DNA of 64,000 nt. It comes from Escherichia ruysiae (lineage in GTDB: Bacteria > Pseudomonadota > Gammaproteobacteria > Enterobacterales > Enterobacteriaceae). The stretch is taken from NCBI RefSeq assembly GCF_902498915.1, contig NZ_CABVLQ010000001.1; one strand, 5' to 3'. Numbering within the stretch: the first letter of the stretch is position 1; every line of letters begins with the position of its first letter. The position numbers and the translations under genes were made by a program. This document shows, one piece after another, positions 57,490-64,000 of the stretch. The notes under the pieces are model-generated. The model had not been told where the DNA came from. It was given only the letters and a program-made list of their open reading frames with translations, and searched no databases.

Positions 57490-57570
57490 CACTAAATACC
57501 TACCCTGGTACTGATTAGACGGTAGCAGGGTAGGGTAATCCTTAATCTGAGAATGTGACACAGATACAAA

Positions 57571-58428
57571 CTAAGCTGGGCGAACGGGGATAAAAATTTC
57601 GCAAACAACATAATTGCTATCCTTTTCTACGAAAGTTTTATCGTAGTAAAATCGCTCAATATCACTGCCGTTGACTCTGACTAACCCCCTGGCAGGCAGT
57701 TCTATCAGATACAGGTTCCGCACCCAGTTCGCGTAGTGCTCCCAATCTCCTTCATAGCGGAAAGATGCATAAAGCCCTCCAGCCGTTATCCATTCCTTTG
57801 GCATGTCTGTATCCGCATGGTTGCATACAGTACCGGCGAAAGTTTCAACTGTGAGCAAATCTACCGATTTTGTTGATGGTGTATACGCTGAGACGTAATA
57901 GATATCCATCTTCAAATTTTGCAGACACCGGGATAAATGATTACGGCGCAGTTTTGCTTCTTCATCTGGTGGCGTATTAGATAGCTCAATATCATATTTA
58001 AATGCATTGCCAAAAATACGTGTTTCAGGAAGATGGATTAATGTGCAATCTGTCTTTTGATGTTGACGCGTTAATAACGGGGGTAAAATATTTGTTAGAT
58101 CCCAAAAATCACGGTGCCGATATTCTCTGGGAGAACATCCAAACAATTTTTTAAATTCACGACTGAATGACTGCTGTGAATCAAAATGCAAAGAGAGCGC
58201 AATATCAAGCATTGATTTGGCAGTAAGTCTGACAAGAATGGCTGCCCGACAAAGTCTTCGTTTGCGGATGTATGCGCCCAGGGGCATGTGCATGAAGTTT
58301 CTGAACAGGAGTTGAATATTGCGTCTGCTGTAGCCAGATTTCTGTGCGATATCTTCGATTGAGATAGGGTGATCGAGATTGCACTCAATCCACTCCAGGA
58401 GCTGCTGTAAAATCTTCTGCCTGATCAT
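57571..58428 (-). CDS. Rob-like AraC-family transcriptional regulator
   Basis: 285 residues from ATG 58428 (MIRQKILQQLLEWIE), chosen because TGGAG lies six bases upstream; an ATG four codons earlier lacks a site. N-terminal double helix-turn-helix (about 1-105; SIEDIAQKSGYSRRNIQLLFR and DIALSLHFDSQQSFSREFKK). C-terminal GyrI/SOUL-like ligand-binding domain (about 120-285; ends CEIFIPVRPA), the same layout as Rob. It converges on the adhesin gene; in K-12 an AraC-type gene (ykgA) also follows fdeC, so the pair may have moved together. Possible targets are the adhesin and the secretion genes, which is inference. Confidence 0.88.
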   Translation of the reverse strand: MIRQKILQQLLEWIECNLDHPISIEDIAQKSGYSRRNIQLLFRNFMHMPLGAYIRKRRLCRAAILVRLTAKSMLDIALSLHFDSQQSFSREFKKLFGCSPREYRHRDFWDLTNILPPLLTRQHQKTDCTLIHLPETRIFGNAFKYDIELSNTPPDEEAKLRRNHLSRCLQNLKMDIYYVSAYTPSTKSVDLLTVETFAGTVCNHADTDMPKEWITAGGLYASFRYEGDWEHYANWVRNLYLIELPARGLVRVNGSDIERFYYDKTFVEKDSNYVVCEIFIPVRPA

Positions 58429-59129
58429 AACATTCTCCATTTATCTTTAGTCACTTTGCACATTTTCCTGGCGACAATGGCTTTGAGTATATCAAAAACA
58501 GAAATACCCGAGGCAAAACGATTGATAGTGCCTGTCGGGGAATGGGGAGGGAGCATGTACATTAGAGCTATGAGGTCAAATCGTAGCCTGTGTTTGTCTC
58601 CTGGCAGGCCTCAGTCAAGCGAACCGAGCTTGTGCATCGCTGGCAATCAGCTGCCCGTTTCAAGAAAAAGTTTTGGAAAATGCCACTATGTAGTTCTGGT
58701 CAACAATTAGTTGAGCAGAATCACGTTTGAATTCAGAGCTAAATTTTTGCTTTTCATTAGTGCACCTGTGTTGTCTGAGGTGAGACCATCACCTCTGTTC
58801 AGATAGCCAATTTTAATAAATCATCACATATTAATACTATGCGATAAATAAATAACAGATAAATACAATTCTCAATTCGAGTTTGATACTCTCGTGTAAA
58901 TTATAATTTACTTTGTTTCATATCTGTTATGGCCGTATGCAGATCACGGTATGGACGGTAGTATGCTTATTTTCTATATCAAAGCGAACAGGCCAAGAAC
59001 AAAAAGGCAAGGTTAATTGTTAACAGCTAATACAATAAAGCAGATAATGTCAAATGGTGATATTGTAGATATAAATCTTTAAACGTTAGTAATCCCTTAC
59101 CTCATTAAAATAGTTATTAAAGTGCAAAG
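58429..59129. other. 701-bp AT-rich intergenic region, no gene seen
   Basis: Separates the divergent AraC regulator and phosphoesterase genes. A plus-strand open frame at 58456-58710 has no recognisable product or ribosome binding site. AT content rises sharply after about 58750. Probably control DNA of the AT-rich secreted-protein gene; H-NS binding would be expected from composition only. Confidence 0.45.
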
Positions 59130-60992
59130 ATGATGATTAGACATTCTTTTATCGTGTTTCTTGCGATTTTTCCAAAAATTTTGATGGCGCATCCATTTAA
59201 ACATGAAGGTTTGGTGATGAGTGTATTTGATAGCCAATTCTCTAATGGTTCTGCTATCATCTTTTCTCCCCCTCATAATGGAGATAATCAGAATTTTATA
59301 TACTCAAATGGAAATATAAAAGTTGCCACTCAGACAAATTATTGTCTCAGTATCAATAGAGATAATGACGATAGCAAAGCTATACTCTGGGAATGTAATG
59401 GTGAGGATAACCAAAAGTTTACAATAAGTCAAAACACCATCAGACCTTATGATAAGCCAGATGAATGCCTGACGGTGAGACAAGATAACACTGTAACGTC
59501 TGAAGTTTGTGAGTCTTCATCTAATCAAACGTTTTATATTCCGAAGGTTTGCCTCTATAAAGATGTAAATTACAGAAATATTAGCGAGTGTTCAGATAAT
59601 GACATATCCAATGTCAAAGAAAATGACACTTTATCTTCTATAAGCGTAGTCAATTCCACAGGGACTCTTTTCGAACATTTTAACTTTGAGGGGAATAAAA
59701 TAAGTTTTCATGGCAACATTGGGTCATTATCAAGTTTAAATGACAAGGTGTCTAGTTTAAAAATATCCCCTTTACGTTCATTTTTAATAACATCTGATCC
59801 ACAATTAGTATGTCAGGGCAATTGCAATAATATTTCTGCTGAGACCTCTAAAGGTAATATCAAAAAACAATATGAGATGTTTAATAGACATCATTCTGAT
59901 GTCGACGCGGTGTTGATTAATGGTGATCTTACTGAATATGGTCATGGAAGTGAATGGAACGACTTTGAGAATATTATCAAAGCATTGGGAATTCCTTATT
60001 ATTTCGGATTAGGCAACCACGACATGTATAATAACTATAATGATTGTCATGAAAACAATTGTTTTATACGGAGTATAACAAAACTATTTCACCATATTAA
60101 TGGTAAAGAAAATATAGCGAGCTTTGACGCACACTACTATTACGGGTATTTATTTCCTGATATTGTTGAGTCAATTAAAGGTTCTTTGTCATATTCTATT
60201 GATTTTGGGGATGTTCTTGTTATTCAGCTCAATGATTTTGAATCGCGAAAAAATCCATTATCTTTAAACCAATACTCATCTGGTGGTTGGGGTAATGGGG
60301 CAATGCGTTATATAATTGAGAGATATCAGGATCCGGGGTACTCATGGCTTGAAAGTCAATTATATTCAGCTTACAAGAAAAAACAGATTGTGATCTTTAA
60401 CCAGCATCGTGATGATGCAGATGCCGGCAATCTACAAAACCTCCTTGATAAATATAAGGTAAAACTACGATTTTCTGGTCATTATCACAATTCAGTTGGC
60501 GAGACTCGCAACGGTTTTATCCTTTCTGGTTCAAGCGCATTAGGTACCTACCTCAAAGCGGAAATCGACACAGTTAAACAAACTGCAAAAATATATAAGG
60601 GAGTAGATAATACAAATGAACCTGAACTAATAAGCACTGTTAATCTTGAGGATTCTCAAAGTATTACACCGCCGCAGGCACCTGCGCCATCCCCAATTTA
60701 TGTACGTGTAAAGACGTCCGGCGGATATGAGGCTTTTGTTTCTTTAATTTACAATACACAGGATGGTAAACAGGAGACGATCAATTCCGATAAACTACTT
60801 GCAGGTAATTCCTGGGAGTACTTTGTGCCTGCAGGCTCTACAATCGAATCTCTGGAAGTTAAAAATAATACAGGATTAGTCTGGGAGCCGCAGCGAAGAA
60901 TATTCAAAGTAAACAATATAAGGAAAGATACTTGTTTTGCCACATGGGGGACTACATTGAATGCGGCATGGCAACAAGTTAGCTGTCGTTGA
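59130..60992 (+). CDS. Secreted four-domain protein: ricin lectin, beta-gamma-crystallin, metallophosphoesterase, cytolysin domain 4-like
   Basis: 620 residues, not a gene I know by name. Signal peptide 1-20 (LMA-H). Ricin-type beta-trefoil (about 27-137) with three QxF repeats at Gln54, Gln95 and Gln133 and paired cysteines. Beta-gamma-crystallin-like domain (141-213) with two calcium motifs of the N/D-N/D-x-x-S/T-S type at 165-170 and 204-209. Calcineurin-like phosphoesterase (about 215-510) with metal-site residues Asp223, Asp266 (NGDLTEYG), Asn296-His297-Asp298 (GNHD), His426 and His451-His453 (GHYH). A proline-rich linker (514-522) leads to a 524-620 domain resembling domain 4 of thiol-activated cytolysins: NNTGLVWEPQR (579-589) aligns with their undecapeptide, and TWGTTL (605-610) with their cholesterol-recognition Thr-Leu loop. 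The undecapeptide Cys and two of its three Trp are missing. Many cysteines fit periplasmic folding and T2SS export. Very AT-rich. Confidence 0.85.
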   Translation: MMIRHSFIVFLAIFPKILMAHPFKHEGLVMSVFDSQFSNGSAIIFSPPHNGDNQNFIYSNGNIKVATQTNYCLSINRDNDDSKAILWECNGEDNQKFTISQNTIRPYDKPDECLTVRQDNTVTSEVCESSSNQTFYIPKVCLYKDVNYRNISECSDNDISNVKENDTLSSISVVNSTGTLFEHFNFEGNKISFHGNIGSLSSLNDKVSSLKISPLRSFLITSDPQLVCQGNCNNISAETSKGNIKKQYEMFNRHHSDVDAVLINGDLTEYGHGSEWNDFENIIKALGIPYYFGLGNHDMYNNYNDCHENNCFIRSITKLFHHINGKENIASFDAHYYYGYLFPDIVESIKGSLSYSIDFGDVLVIQLNDFESRKNPLSLNQYSSGGWGNGAMRYIIERYQDPGYSWLESQLYSAYKKKQIVIFNQHRDDADAGNLQNLLDKYKVKLRFSGHYHNSVGETRNGFILSGSSALGTYLKAEIDTVKQTAKIYKGVDNTNEPELISTVNLEDSQSITPPQAPAPSPIYVRVKTSGGYEAFVSLIYNTQDGKQETINSDKLLAGNSWEYFVPAGSTIESLEVKNNTGLVWEPQRRIFKVNNIRKDTCFATWGTTLNAAWQQVSCR

Positions 60993-61046
60993 ATAACTTC
61001 ATCATTCAATGTTTTCTCTTGTCATCACAATTTATAATTATGGTTG

Positions 61047-61076
61047 TGGGGTCTATAAATATAGACCCCAGTCTTT
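61047..61076 (+). terminator. Terminator hairpin after the phosphoesterase gene
   Basis: TGGGGTCTAT (61047-61056) pairs with ATAGACCCCA (61061-61070) around AAAT and is followed by GTCTTT. It would separate the cargo-like gene from the secretion operon. Confidence 0.75.
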
Positions 61077-61107
61077 AATGGCTTATAATTTAACATAAGG
61101 GCTTTTT

Positions 61108-61890
61108 TTGGCACTTTACTTTATTTTATTCTTTATTGGACTTATCACAGGTAGTTTTCTGAATGTCGTAATTTGGCGTTATCCAATCATGTGCAAACAG
61201 CAACTGGCAGAATTTCAGGGAGATATTGATAGCTCACAACCCAAAATTAGCCTTGCCCGACCTCGCTCACACTGCCCATATTGTCGTCAGACTCTGCGGG
61301 TTTACGATATTATTCCTTTATTCTCATGGTTGATACTAAAGGGATATTGCCGTAACTGCCATGAGAAAATTGGTTTGCGCTATCCGTTGACCGAATTATT
61401 AACCGCTTTCTCCTTTTTACTTGCGTGGTTTGTCTGGCCAGCCAATATCTGGAGTGTAGCGGTAATGATTTTATCTGCTTTGCTGATCGCTGCGAGTTTC
61501 ATCGACATTGAGCATCAATGGTTACCCGACGTATTTACTCAGGGCATATTGTGGACAGGCCTGATTGTCGCATGGACACAGCAAAGTCCGTTGTCATTAC
61601 ATGAAGCAGTTACTGGCGTGCTTGCGGGATTCGCCTCCTTTTATTCCCTAAGATGGGGGGCTGGAATCGTTCTACGGAAAGAGTCGCTGGGTATGGGGGA
61701 TGTATTATTGTTTGCCGGGTTAGGTGGTTGGGTAGGGGCATCATCATTGCCCTATGTGGCACTGATTGCTTCACTCAGTGGCTTAGTGTATGCCGTCATT
61801 ATGAGAAACCAATCAGGCCTGTTGCCCTTTGGACCCTGTCTCAGTTTAGGCGGTTTAGCGACTCTCTATGTCCAGAGAATGTGTCAGTGA
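61108..61890 (+). CDS. gspO: Type II secretion prepilin peptidase GspO (PppA-like)
   Basis: Inner-membrane aspartyl protease and methylase that matures the pseudopilins. 260 residues, starting with TTG at 61108, seven bases after AAGG; it is a little shorter at the N-terminus than PppA. Zinc-binding cysteines are Cys56, Cys59, Cys81 and Cys84. Catalytic aspartates are Asp133 (FID) and Asp198 in the GMGD motif. Eight hydrophobic helices. Closest in my recollection to PppA of the T2SS-beta locus. Followed 57 bp later by the pilotin gene. Confidence 0.93.
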   Translation: MALYFILFFIGLITGSFLNVVIWRYPIMCKQQLAEFQGDIDSSQPKISLARPRSHCPYCRQTLRVYDIIPLFSWLILKGYCRNCHEKIGLRYPLTELLTAFSFLLAWFVWPANIWSVAVMILSALLIAASFIDIEHQWLPDVFTQGILWTGLIVAWTQQSPLSLHEAVTGVLAGFASFYSLRWGAGIVLRKESLGMGDVLLFAGLGGWVGASSLPYVALIASLSGLVYAVIMRNQSGLLPFGPCLSLGGLATLYVQRMCQ

Positions 61891-61947
61891 CAACGTTCAT
61901 CTCTTGACGGCAGTCTCGTTTCATAATGAATCAGTGAGTCTGAAAAC

Positions 61948-62352
61948 ATGTCAGTAAAAGAAGTATTACATAAAAGATTAACATACTTACTTTTTAGTGT
62001 CGTTTGCATTTTGTTAACAGGATGTTCAGGTCATAATCAAAATGCCAGTTCATTGGCTAAAGAATTGGCGCGGAATATTAGTCAGAGTCTGCCAGTTCAA
62101 TCCGCTGGTTATACATTAGCGTTTGCCCGTAGTAGTGGGTCGACAGTAACAATGACCGTTATCAGCGAAGCAGGGACACAACCTATTTTAACGCCTGAAA
62201 AGTTTTTGTGGAATTTTCAACAACAAATGTGTGCTGATCCTTCAGTGGTAAATATGATTTCCAGGGGTATTCTTTATGAGATTATGATCAATGATATATC
62301 CTCAGGTTCTTCCTATCAGAGTAAGTTGAATCGTACAACCTGCAGAATATGA
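61948..62352 (+). CDS. gspS2: Type II secretion pilotin, GspS-beta/AspS family (YghG-like)
   Basis: Outer-membrane lipoprotein that brings the GspD secretin to the outer membrane. 134 residues; lipobox LLTGC with the lipid-accepting Cys26. The segments NISQSLPVQSAGYTLAFA, VISEAGTQ and QQMCADPSV match YghG of the T2SS-beta locus closely as I remember it. Two later cysteines (QMCADP and RTTCRI) form the conserved disulfide of this pilotin type. It lies between the peptidase and gspC, as in T2SS-beta, but the sslE/yghJ gene that normally precedes it is absent. Confidence 0.9.
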   Translation: MSVKEVLHKRLTYLLFSVVCILLTGCSGHNQNASSLAKELARNISQSLPVQSAGYTLAFARSSGSTVTMTVISEAGTQPILTPEKFLWNFQQQMCADPSVVNMISRGILYEIMINDISSGSSYQSKLNRTTCRI

Positions 62353-62469
62353 TAATTATCATATCAAAGAGTTTGAGCCTGCACGAATGAAATATTGTAA
62401 TATTATACGCAACTTTATTGAATATATTAATAAAATAATCAAAGCGCAGACTATGTATAACATTCCCAT
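62353..62469. other. Gap between pilotin gene and gspC
   Basis: 117 bp, AT-rich, without a strong terminator. May hold a promoter for gspC onward; not resolved. Confidence 0.35.
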
Positions 62470-63342
62470 ATGAACAGAATTTTTTTTCTGAATATTGTTC
62501 GCTATATGCTTTGGATACTTCTTTTTAGCCTTTATTTAAAGATGTCGCTATCACTTTGGCGTTATATCACTTTACCTACAGAATACACGAAGGTTTCCAA
62601 TTCGGTTACCGAAAAAAAAAGGGTGGATTCGGTAATGGTTAACACCGAATCTTTAAAGCTTATCCAACAGCAAAATTGGTTTGGTAAATATCAACCGACA
62701 ACAGCATTCGTACATCAACCTCAATCTGCTTCTGTAACAAAAAACTCTCTCAATGTGAAGTTACGCGGTATCGCTTTGGGTGCCAGACCTGGTGCTGTTA
62801 TTGAAGATGGGGATAAACAGCAGGTTCTTTTACTGGGTGAGTCGCTGACAAACAATAAAGCTGTTATTACAGGTATCTATCCAGATCATGTGATGATAAG
62901 CCATCAGGGAAAAATTGAGTGTCTACGTCTGGTCGATGAGAGTTACTCCACCGATCAAAGTAAAACTGAAAACGACGACGTCCATAAAGTACAAACTCTG
63001 CCTGTTACAGAGTCAACTTTTCCCCGTAAGACTAATGTGCTCCCAATGACCGTGCGTGAAATGTTGGCAAAAGATCCGCAGGAAGTTTTTAACTTTATTC
63101 AGTTTACTCCCGTGCGTAAAGCGGGCGTTGTTGGTTATACAGTTAAGCCGGGCGTTGACCGTGCTCTTTTTGATGCCAGCGGTTTCAAAGAGGGAGATAT
63201 AGCGGTTGCTTTAAATCAGCAGGATTTAAAAACACCAGATGCCTTAAATAAACTGAGACAGCAAGTCTATTCCATGACATCCATGCAAATTACGATTTTA
63301 AGAAATGGGTCGTATGAAGATATTTCGATTAGCCTACACTAA
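62470..63342 (+). CDS. gspC: Type II secretion inner-membrane protein GspC
   Basis: Links the inner-membrane platform to the secretin. 290 residues: short cytoplasmic start, one membrane helix (about 10-32), homology region domain (about 95-160; VKLRGIALGARPGAVIEDG, QQVLLLGE) that binds GspD, and a C-terminal PDZ domain (about 195-290; GVVGYTVKPGVDRALFDASGFKEGDIAVALN) implicated in substrate selection. The ATG has a weak ribosome binding site. gspD follows after 35 bp. Confidence 0.93.
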   Translation: MNRIFFLNIVRYMLWILLFSLYLKMSLSLWRYITLPTEYTKVSNSVTEKKRVDSVMVNTESLKLIQQQNWFGKYQPTTAFVHQPQSASVTKNSLNVKLRGIALGARPGAVIEDGDKQQVLLLGESLTNNKAVITGIYPDHVMISHQGKIECLRLVDESYSTDQSKTENDDVHKVQTLPVTESTFPRKTNVLPMTVREMLAKDPQEVFNFIQFTPVRKAGVVGYTVKPGVDRALFDASGFKEGDIAVALNQQDLKTPDALNKLRQQVYSMTSMQITILRNGSYEDISISLH

Positions 63343-63377
63343 TAATATTTTTATTTAATCCCGGAGATTTATTCATC

Positions 63378-64000
63378 GTGTTTCTATGTGATATTACATC
63401 ACTTGCCTGGCGTAAAAAAAAGAAAGTTGTTTGCAATTCAAGAATACATCTGCTGATGCTGGTAATGATATTGTTCAGTTCAGTGGTCTGTGCAAATGAA
63501 ACAACCTTCACTGCTAATTTCAAAGATACGGATCTCAAATCGTTCGTTGAAACCGTTGGAGCCAATCTTAATAAAACCATCGTGATGGGGCCTGGTGTTG
63601 AAGGGCGAGTGAGTATACGAACCATGACTCCACTGAATGAACACCAGTACTACCAACTCTTTCTTAACCTGCTTGAAGCTCAAGGATATGCCGTCGTTCC
63701 TATGGAAAACAATGTGCTGAAAGTCGTCAAATCCGTTGTCGCAAAAGGTGAACCACTGCCACTCATTGATGAAGGCGGTAGAGATTACAGCGGTGATGAA
63801 ATGGTTACCAGAGTAGTACCTGTACATAATGTTTCTGTTCGTGAATTAGCCCCTGTTTTGCAACAAATGCTTGATAGTGCTGGTTCTGGCAACATCGTCA
63901 ATTACGAACCATCTAATGTCATTATGCTGACCGGACGTGCATCGGTTGTGAAACGTTTGACTGCGGTGATTCAAAGAGTAGATCACGCGGGAAATCGAAC
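63378..64000 (+). CDS. gspD: Type II secretion secretin GspD, N-terminal part (cut by window edge)
   Basis: Outer-membrane secretin; the first 207 residues are present and the frame is open to the window end. The start is GTG at 63378 (FLCDITSLAWRKKKK after the initiator) with CCGGAG 11 bp upstream; no in-frame ATG gives a signal peptide of the right form. Signal peptide ends VCA-N near residue 40. The N0 domain (TFTANFKDTDLKSFVETVG, GYAVVPMENNVLKVV) and the N1 domain (VVPVHNVSVRELAPVL, NYEPSNVIMLTG) are complete. Closely resembles the T2SS-beta secretin of ETEC as recalled. The rest of the operon must lie to the right. Confidence 0.93.
   Translation, partial: MFLCDITSLAWRKKKKVVCNSRIHLLMLVMILFSSVVCANETTFTANFKDTDLKSFVETVGANLNKTIVMGPGVEGRVSIRTMTPLNEHQYYQLFLNLLEAQGYAVVPMENNVLKVVKSVVAKGEPLPLIDEGGRDYSGDEMVTRVVPVHNVSVRELAPVLQQMLDSAGSGNIVNYEPSNVIMLTGRASVVKRLTAVIQRVDHAGNR

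Noticed and set aside
58456..58710. 84-aa frame upstream of the phosphoesterase gene
   Set aside because: No ribosome binding site, no recognisable domain, begins inside the AraC gene's promoter region. Checked for a transposase remnant and none was recognised.
59130..60992. Calling the C-terminal domain a full cholesterol-dependent cytolysin
   Set aside because: Domains 1-3 that form the pore are absent and the undecapeptide is degenerate; only the membrane-recognition domain is suggested.

Overview
The window is chromosomal DNA of Escherichia coli or a very close relative. Gene after gene has the length, order and motifs of the K-12 segment from hicAB to gadB: hicAB, ydcR, ydcSTUV-patD, yncL, ortT, ydcY, ydcZ, mnaT, curA, yncD, yncE, ansP, then pptA, yddH, nhoA, yddE, narVWYZ-narU, yddG, fdnGHI, adhP, maeA, sra, bdm, osmC, dosP/dosC, digH, gadC, gadB. 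No rRNA, tRNA, CRISPR array or complete insertion sequence was seen. Comparisons with K-12 are from memory, not from a search.

Layout. 1-10.8 kb: a toxin-antitoxin pair cut by the window edge, a MocR-type regulator, a polyamine-type ABC importer with gamma-aminobutyraldehyde dehydrogenase, and small stress and metabolic genes. 10.8-15.9 kb: TonB receptor yncD and beta-propeller yncE around a Fur box, then ansP. 16.0-19.3 kb: an accessory segment that begins in a broken yncG remnant and holds a membrane diguanylate cyclase and a periplasmic alkylsulfatase. 19.6-31.8 kb: small enzymes, nitrate reductase Z, NarU and YddG. 32.0-36.6 kb: formate dehydrogenase N with an in-frame UGA selenocysteine codon and its SECIS hairpin; with nitrate reductase it forms a formate-to-nitrate respiratory chain. 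36.7-41.7 kb: a HigBA-type pair, adhP, maeA, sra, bdm, osmC. 42-47 kb: an omptin outer-membrane protease where K-12 has the ddp operon, then the oxygen-sensing c-di-GMP pair dosC-dosP. 47-51.7 kb: digH and the gadBC acid-resistance pair with a GadE box.

52.2-64.0 kb is an accessory island next to gadB. It holds a 1627-residue FdeC-like inverse autotransporter adhesin, a convergent Rob-like AraC regulator, an AT-rich gene for a four-domain secreted protein, and the start of a type II secretion operon: prepilin peptidase, GspS-beta pilotin, GspC and GspD, which runs off the right edge. These genes resemble the T2SS-beta (pppA-yghJ-yghG-gspC) locus, but SslE/YghJ is missing from its usual place. 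The four-domain protein just upstream joins a ricin-type lectin, a beta-gamma-crystallin domain, a calcineurin-like phosphoesterase and a C-terminal domain resembling domain 4 of cholesterol-dependent cytolysins. It is the most striking object in the window and a good candidate cargo for the secretion system.
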